Source: an uncultured Subdoligranulum sp. (GTDB lineage Bacteria > Bacillota_A > Clostridia > Oscillospirales > Ruminococcaceae). From it: a stretch of 9,110 nucleotides of DNA. The stretch covers positions 1 to 9,110 of the forward strand of contig NZ_CALADU010000009.1 of the NCBI RefSeq assembly GCF_937890665.1, given 5' to 3'. The position numbers and the translations under genes are program-made. Shown piece by piece: positions 5,907 to 9,110 of the stretch; the first letter of the stretch is position 1, and each line of letters starts with the position of its first letter. The notes under the pieces were generated by a model. The model saw nothing but the letters and a program-made list of their open reading frames with translations. It was not told where the DNA came from and ran no database searches.

Positions 5907-5951
5907 ATAACGGTTTACCCGTTATGCTTACATGAACGGGTAAACCGTTAT
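5907..5951. repeat. Perfect 17-bp inverted repeat at the end of the cargo cassette
   Basis: ATAACGGTTTACCCGTT (5907-5923) and AACGGGTAAACCGTTAT (5935-5951) pair without a mismatch around an 11-base loop. It starts 10 bases after the membrane-protein stop and may terminate the cassette, although no U run follows directly. It shares the core GTAAACCG/CGGTTTAC with the third hairpin before the cassette (3713-3740). Confidence 0.7.
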
Positions 5952-6600
5952 ACGGTTAATTTTCTGCGTATGCTGTTGACTTATTCGACGGTCTATGGTA
6001 AGATGAGACTGGGATGGAAGATGATTTTTGGGGCTGCTGCTCGGCGGCTCCGATTGGAAGGAGGCTGGATAGAGTGGCTGCGGCTGGCGCTGGCCGGGAG
6101 TTGCGGCGGATTTGAATGCTCGTCTGGGCGAGGGTAAATAGTGATTAGGCCCAGAGCGTCCTGGTTGGCCGGATCGGTCTGCTGGGGGTTCAGCAAATAC
6201 CCATAAAAAGCCGTGACAGGGTTGATACTCCTGTGTGGTGTGCGGGCTTGCCGTAGTAACCTTTGTGAATTGGAAAAGCACACCATGGACCCCACCGCAA
6301 GTAATCCTTTTGAAAGTGATGGGTAAGTGAAATGTATCGTGTCCCTATCCACCCTCTGATAGTAGCCAGGATACTGTAGATCTCCTGGAGAGCCGCACCC
6401 TCTAAAAAGGTGCCGACAGATTCCGAACTGCCGTAGATCTCAATAAATCGGGGCTGCACACATAAGCAGTTCAAAAAAGTGTCGGGAGTGATCCCAAAAC
6501 CGTCACACATAAGACGTTAAAAAGTGTATTTGCCGACTGCCGAGTCTCCGAGGGGAGCTGACATGAGGCGGCTTAGCTTGAACGTATATAAATGAAATAA
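5952..6600. other. About 650 bases without a convincing gene: decayed minus-strand gene or structured RNA
   Basis: No plus-strand frame here has both a start and a ribosome binding site. The sequence is clearly more GC-rich than the cassette before it. On the minus strand two overlapping frames look partly protein-like: one from 6510 down to about 6390 (FIEIYGSSESVGTFLEG) and another from about 6385 down to 5993 (YPGYYQRVDRDTIHFTYPS; NPVTAFYGYLLNPQQTDPAN). They would join by a frameshift near 6385, suggesting a decayed gene of unknown family. Alternatively, the plus strand folds into local hairpins: TGGTGTGC/GCACACCA (6236-6243 with 6278-6285), CCAGGA/TCCTGG (6366-6371 with 6383-6388) and GAACTGC/GCAGTTC (6425-6431 with 6466-6472). 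That would suit a structured RNA or an origin. I cannot decide. Confidence 0.4.
6457..6527. repeat. Imperfect direct repeat pair upstream of the recombinase
   Basis: The 10-mer CACACATAAG starts copies at 6457-6482 and 6504-6527. Both copies end in AAAAAGTGT, with a short variable centre (CAGTTCA versus ACGTT). The starts are 47 bases apart. Their ends (CACA and GTGT) are complementary, so each copy is also a weak dyad. They could be arm-type recombinase sites or regulator sites. Confidence 0.5.
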
Positions 6601-6629
6601 TTTACATGAAATAACAAGAAATATATAAA
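6601..6629 (+). promoter_or_regulatory. Promoter of the recombinase operon
   Basis: TTTACA (6601-6606) and TATAAA (6624-6629) are separated by exactly 17 bases. The predicted start near 6636 puts most of the octamer array in the transcribed leader, directly downstream of the promoter. Confidence 0.55.
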
Positions 6630-6687
6630 AGTAGAAAAATAGGTATCTATAAAAACAGAAAAATAGATTTACAGAAAAATAACGGCG
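6624..6687. repeat. Second array of 8-bp A/T-rich units, upstream of the recombinase
   Basis: Contiguous octamers run in one phase: TATAAAAG (6624), TAGAAAAA (6632), TAGGTATC (6640), TATAAAAA (6648), CAGAAAAA (6656), TAGATTTA (6664), CAGAAAAA (6672) and a degenerate last unit at 6680. TATAAAAA and TAGAAAAA are exact matches to units of the array upstream of parA. The array spans from the -10 box to just before the ribosome binding site, so a bound protein would block transcription of the recombinase gene. Confidence 0.55.
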
Positions 6688-6701
6688 AGGGAGGAGGCTC
6701 T

Positions 6702-7724
6702 ATGGGACGGCGCAACAAGGCATACCACAAGGATCTCCACCAACAAGCCTATGACCGCTTGACCGGGATGCTGGCCATTGGAGAAAGCAAAAAGAGGGCC
6801 ATGGCCGATGGGACGGAGAAGGACAAGATTTTTTCCTTCAGCACCTACAAGGCGTATTGGAAACACGTGAAGTATTTCATCAAGTACATCCAGGAGAAGC
6901 ACCCGGAATGTACCACGCTGAAAAGCGCAAAGAAGTATGTCAATGAGTGGCTGCAAGCCAGGACTAACCAGGGTCTTTCTGCCTGGACGATTCAGCTGGA
7001 GGCCAAGGCCATGGGCAAGCTGTACGGCATTTCTCCCGATGATGAAAACTACTTCAAGCCCCCCAAGCGGAACCGGGAGGACATCAAACGGAGCCGCGGC
7101 GTTCGGGTGCGAGATAAGCATTTTTCCAAGACGAACAATGATGAGCTGATTCGATTCTGCAAGGGGACAGGGCTGCGCCGGAGGGAGCTGGCGGAGCTGC
7201 GGGGGAAAGACCTGGTTACCAGGGAGCAGATCGAGACGGAGATCTCCCGGCTGGAGAGCCGGCCGGCAGCGGAGCTGACGCCGGCCGACACAAAGCGCCT
7301 GGAAATGCTCCAGGACGCCCGGTTATTCCAGGGGGGATACTTTACCCATGTCCGCAGCGGAAAGGGCGGCAGGGAGCGTCTAAGCCCCATTATCGGCCCG
7401 GATTCGGCGCAGATCATAGAGCGGATGCAGAGCACCCCCAGCGAGGAAAAAGTGTGGCAGCACGTCCACCAGAGCGCCGACATTCACGGTTATCGGGCGG
7501 AGTATGCCACAGCCATGTATAAGGCCCATGCTCGGCCCATCGATGAGATTCCCTATGATCGGGTGAACAAAGGGAGTGGGCGGAAATATCAGAGCGAGGT
7601 CTATATCTGCCGGAAGGACGAGGCTGGGCGGAAGCTGGACAAGGCGGCCATGCTGGTGTGCAGCAAGGCCCTGGGGCACAACCGGATCAGCGTCGTGGCC
7701 GACAACTATATCCGAGGGCTGTAA
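6702..7724 (+). CDS. Tyrosine recombinase / integrase with two catalytic-domain insertions
   Basis: This 340-residue enzyme should cut and rejoin DNA at specific sites, either resolving plasmid multimers or integrating and excising the element. The N-terminal core-binding region (about 45-110) precedes a complete catalytic set: Arg159 (TGLRRREL), Lys221 (SGKGGRER), His262 and Arg265 (HGYRAEYA), His326 (ALGHN) and nucleophile Tyr336 (ADNYIRGL), four residues from the C-terminus. Arg-to-Lys spacing is 62 and Arg-to-His (265-326) is 61, much longer than in XerC/XerD, so there are two insertions, one helical (about 174-206) and one charged (about 277-315). The ATG follows AGGGAGGAGG (6688-6697). 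A coiled-coil protein gene follows 12 bases later in the same operon. Confidence 0.88.
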   Translation: MGRRNKAYHKDLHQQAYDRLTGMLAIGESKKRAMADGTEKDKIFSFSTYKAYWKHVKYFIKYIQEKHPECTTLKSAKKYVNEWLQARTNQGLSAWTIQLEAKAMGKLYGISPDDENYFKPPKRNREDIKRSRGVRVRDKHFSKTNNDELIRFCKGTGLRRRELAELRGKDLVTREQIETEISRLESRPAAELTPADTKRLEMLQDARLFQGGYFTHVRSGKGGRERLSPIIGPDSAQIIERMQSTPSEEKVWQHVHQSADIHGYRAEYATAMYKAHARPIDEIPYDRVNKGSGRKYQSEVYICRKDEAGRKLDKAAMLVCSKALGHNRISVVADNYIRGL

Positions 7725-7736
7725 GGAGGGGGAGCC

Positions 7737-8489
7737 GTGAGCGAGTTCGTAAAAAAGACGATGATAGGGTATAAAGAGCTGGACGGTGGCCACTCCGATC
7801 CGGAGTGTACCCATGTGATCCTGCCCGTGAAGGAGTATGATGACCTCTTGCGGGAGATCTCCCAGGCAAAACAGAAAGCCAGGGAGGAAAGAAGCAAGGC
7901 GGATGATGATAAGAAGGAACATGAACGAAAATTGAGGCAGATGGCGCAGGAGCATGAGCAGACGATAGAAAAGTGGAGAGCTGCGTTGGGGGCAGAACAG
8001 GCCGAAAGTGCTCACCAGAGGGGGCTGAATGAAAACCTGCTGCGTATTGCCAGGGAAAGAGCCAACGCAGATCGAAAGCTGAAGCCCAAGAAAGAGCACT
8101 CTGGCTATGTGGTAGTGGTATCTTTAGAAAAGATCTATCGGTACAAAGATGGCCGTAGGCTGGAATCAGCAAAACTATGGGAAACGGTGATTCAGAGTCC
8201 GTATTCGATAGAGTTTCCAGCAAAACAGGTGAAGAAGCTGATTATTCAAGAATTCTTCCCGGAAGAAGGAAAGTGGGAAGCTGCCAGGTTAGGGATAGAC
8301 AGATGGTACTCCGGTGATTATGGAGATCTTCTGAATGATCAAAATGTAGACGAAGAATTTATGAAGCACAATGTGGCTCTGATGGAATATCGGAGCTTCA
8401 GGGCAAACTATCGGGCCGGGTATTGGGAAGTGGTGTTAGTTCATACAAGGCCCCTTGGGGTTGTCCCGAAGGATATGCGAGTGAGCTGA
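7737..8489 (+). CDS. Coiled-coil protein of unknown function, GTG start
   Basis: I do not recognise a named family. The 250-residue product starts at GTG 7737, about 7 bases after AAGGAGGG (7723-7730), which overlaps the recombinase stop. Residues about 1-33 end in a strand (HVILPVKEYDDLL). Residues about 34-110 are a long charged helix, probably a coiled coil (KQKAREERSKADDDKKEHER and beyond). The C-terminal half is globular (HSGYVVVVSLEKIYRYKDG; YWEVVLVHTRPLGVVP). The position just after the recombinase suggests an accessory or structural role in element maintenance. Its last residues (DMRVS) come just before a frame that restarts a DUF5348-like domain, and a one-base change may have altered the natural end. 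Confidence 0.72.
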   Translation: MSEFVKKTMIGYKELDGGHSDPECTHVILPVKEYDDLLREISQAKQKAREERSKADDDKKEHERKLRQMAQEHEQTIEKWRAALGAEQAESAHQRGLNENLLRIARERANADRKLKPKKEHSGYVVVVSLEKIYRYKDGRRLESAKLWETVIQSPYSIEFPAKQVKKLIIQEFFPEEGKWEAARLGIDRWYSGDYGDLLNDQNVDEEFMKHNVALMEYRSFRANYRAGYWEVVLVHTRPLGVVPKDMRVS

Positions 8490-8650
8490 AGGAGGGAGAG
8501 CAGCTGGAGATCCAGGTGGCCGGTCACTGGATCGAGGTCGAGCTGGAGCGAGATTCTGACGGTGGCTGGAGCTGGCGGGATCTGGAGACTGGATGGAGTT
8601 TGAAGCGTACCGACATTGCGCCGGTCAGCGTCCGGAAAATCGACGCCTAA
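8423..8650 (+). CDS. DUF5348-like protein, start unresolved, possibly frameshifted
   Basis: The conserved part begins near 8483 (ELKEGEQLEIQV, GHWIEVELERDSDGGWSW) and matches the pattern of the protein encoded at 2048-2275: a strand, G-x-W, an acidic strand and an aromatic turn. The only upstream start in this frame is TTG 8423, which would overlap the previous gene by 67 bases and has no ribosome binding site. GTG 8516 after GGAG would lose the first strand. In the neighbouring frame ATG 8475 reads M-R-V-S-stop; adding one G after GTG (8481-8483) would give M-R-V-E-L-K-E-G-E-Q and continue into this protein. It may thus be a gene damaged by a single-base deletion, or a fusion partner of the upstream gene. 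That the domain is real is likely; that it is intact is not. Confidence 0.5.
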   Translation: MGSGVSSYKAPWGCPEGYASELKEGEQLEIQVAGHWIEVELERDSDGGWSWRDLETGWSLKRTDIAPVSVRKIDA

Positions 8651-8654
8651 AATA

Positions 8655-8699
8655 AGCCTGTCTGGGGGACTTGAAAGAGCTGCTTGGACAGGCTATAAT
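8655..8699 (+). promoter_or_regulatory. Near-consensus promoter embedded in an inverted repeat
   Basis: TTGAAA (8671-8676) and a perfect TATAAT (8694-8699) are separated by exactly 17 bases. AGCCTGTC (8655-8662) and GACAGGCT (8687-8694) form an 8-bp inverted repeat that flanks the -35 box, with the right arm touching the -10. This looks like a strong, regulated promoter driving a transcript to the right, with its first genes beyond the window. Confidence 0.7.
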
Positions 8700-8712
8700 A
8701 ACAAGCAAAAAC

Positions 8713-8829
8713 AGGGAAAAAATATATTGATAATATATGCCGTATGTAGAGGGTAATGGGAGAGTGTAAATATGCCGAAATTTGGTCTGCCCCAAAATAG
8801 GGAAAAAATATATTGATAATATATGCCGT
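8713..8829. repeat. Two 31-bp identical direct repeats, each with a perfect palindrome
   Basis: Bases 8713-8743 recur without a mismatch at 8799-8829, with starts 86 bases apart. Each copy begins AGGGAAAAAA, contains ATATATT-GAT-AATATAT (8722-8738 and 8808-8824, 7-bp arms) and ends ATGCCGT. A shorter ATATGCCG remnant lies at 8770-8777. They sit in the early leader of the transcript from the 8671-8699 promoter. Likely roles are binding sites for a transfer or copy-control regulator. Confidence 0.88.
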
Positions 8830-8936
8830 GTGAAGGCCCTTTAGGGCCTCAAAAAAATCTCTTAAAATTCTCTCTCGGACAGGGAGAAAGTCGGAGGGGA
8901 AAAGGGGGGTGGGCGGAGGCTGTGGGAATGTGGTAA
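8737..8936 (+). other. Three short leader ORFs, all beginning ATGCCG
   Basis: Frames start at 8737 (to 8769, 10 residues, MPYVEGNGRV), 8772 (to 8816, 14 residues, MPKFGLPQNREKIY) and 8823 (to 8936, 37 residues, beginning MPCEGPLGPQKNLLKF). The second has GGGAGAG (8758-8764) 7 bases upstream. The first and third start inside the 31-bp repeats and lack a good ribosome binding site. They could be leader peptides or chance frames. Confidence 0.25.
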
Positions 8937-9110
8937 ACCCAACGGGTTTTCCATCATTTCCATGGCCGGAGCCAGGGGGGAAAGGGGGAGGTGACTTTCT
9001 CTTTAAGGCCCCGAAGGGGCCGCTCTTTGGCTCCCCCTTTCCCCCCTTCCCGCCCGCAGGCGTTCCCCGCCGCAGCGGATTTTCTTTTTGCTACTTTTTC
9101 TTTTGGAGGT
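8834..9110. other. Non-coding region with nested hairpins and G-rich tract, candidate origin of transfer or leader
   Basis: Visible structures are AGGCCCT/AGGGCCT (8834-8840 with 8843-8849), a G-rich tract at 8893-8922, AAACCC-AAC-GGGTTT (8935-8949), GAGAAAGTC/GACTTTCTC (8884-8892 with 8993-9001), and a 17-bp perfect stem (8974-8990 with 9031-9047) enclosing GGCCCC-GAA-GGGGCC (9007-9021). The right end is pyrimidine-rich and finishes in TTTTGGAGGT, a likely ribosome binding site for a gene just beyond the window. Such nested inverted repeats before a mobilisation gene would suit an oriT, but no nick-site motif is recognised. Confidence 0.4.

Noticed and set aside
6003..6137. 44-codon plus-strand frame (MRLGWKMIFG start)
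   Set aside because: It has no ribosome binding site and a low-complexity Gly/Arg/Leu composition, so a chance frame is more likely.
7380..8099. Minus-strand open frame of 239 codons across the recombinase and coiled-coil genes
   Set aside because: The recombinase catalytic residues on the plus strand prove the opposite coding direction; the frame is hydrophobic and Leu/Pro-rich because it is antisense to charged helices.
8713..8829. CRISPR array
   Set aside because: There are only two repeat copies, a 55-base gap between them that holds a partial repeat, and no cas genes nearby.
8834..8849. Intrinsic terminator at AGGCCCT/AGGGCCT
   Set aside because: The plus strand continues into an A run instead of Ts, so it fits neither strand as a terminator.
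1..9110. tRNA, rRNA and insertion-sequence transposase genes
   Set aside because: I found no tRNA-like cloverleaf, rRNA segment or DDE/HUH transposase motif on either strand.

Overview
The window looks like the backbone of a mobile genetic element, a conjugative or mobilisable plasmid or an integrative element that replicates, from a low-GC Gram-positive bacterium of the gut Clostridia type. The reasons are strong GGAGG-type ribosome binding sites, some GTG and TTG starts, the type of small hypothetical genes present, and a replication primase, type Ib partition genes and a tyrosine recombinase lying close together. Host genus and element type are inferred; no relaxase or transfer gene is inside the window. 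All protein-coding genes I accept are on the + strand.

Layout. (1) 1-1215: end of an AEP-type replication primase. (2) 1212-2520: an operon with its own promoter and operator dyad: Phd/YefM antitoxin, ParE/RelE toxin, a small antitoxin-like third gene, a DUF5348-like protein and a 66-aa unknown protein, closed by a strong intrinsic terminator. (3) 2521-3740: ParA ATPase and a ribbon-helix-helix (RHH) partner, preceded by a striking array of 8-bp A/T-rich units and followed by three consecutive hairpins. (4) 3774-5897: a visibly AT-rich cargo cassette: an HTH regulator with one membrane segment, two secreted proteins with signal peptides, and a 59-aa two-helix membrane protein. (5) 5898-6600: a perfect 17-bp inverted repeat, then about 640 bases with no convincing gene, holding either a decayed minus-strand gene or a structured RNA. 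(6) 6601-8650: promoter, a second 8-bp unit array, a tyrosine recombinase with two insertions, a coiled-coil protein, and a second DUF5348-like gene whose start looks broken. (7) 8651-9110: a consensus promoter inside a dyad, two 31-bp direct repeats each holding a perfect palindrome, tiny ATGCCG-starting ORFs, a G-rich tract and nested hairpins. This is probably the leader or origin-of-transfer region of an operon that begins beyond the right edge.

How it fits together. Primase, partition genes, toxin-antitoxin pair and recombinase together give replication, segregation, post-segregational stability and multimer resolution or integration. The most interesting signal is that the same 8-bp unit array lies upstream of both parA and the recombinase. 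By analogy with type Ib systems such as omega of pSM19035, the small RHH protein may use one operator family as centromere and as a switch linking partition to recombination. The secreted and membrane cassette is cargo of unknown function, bracketed by inverted repeats that share the 8-mer GTAAACCG and its complement.
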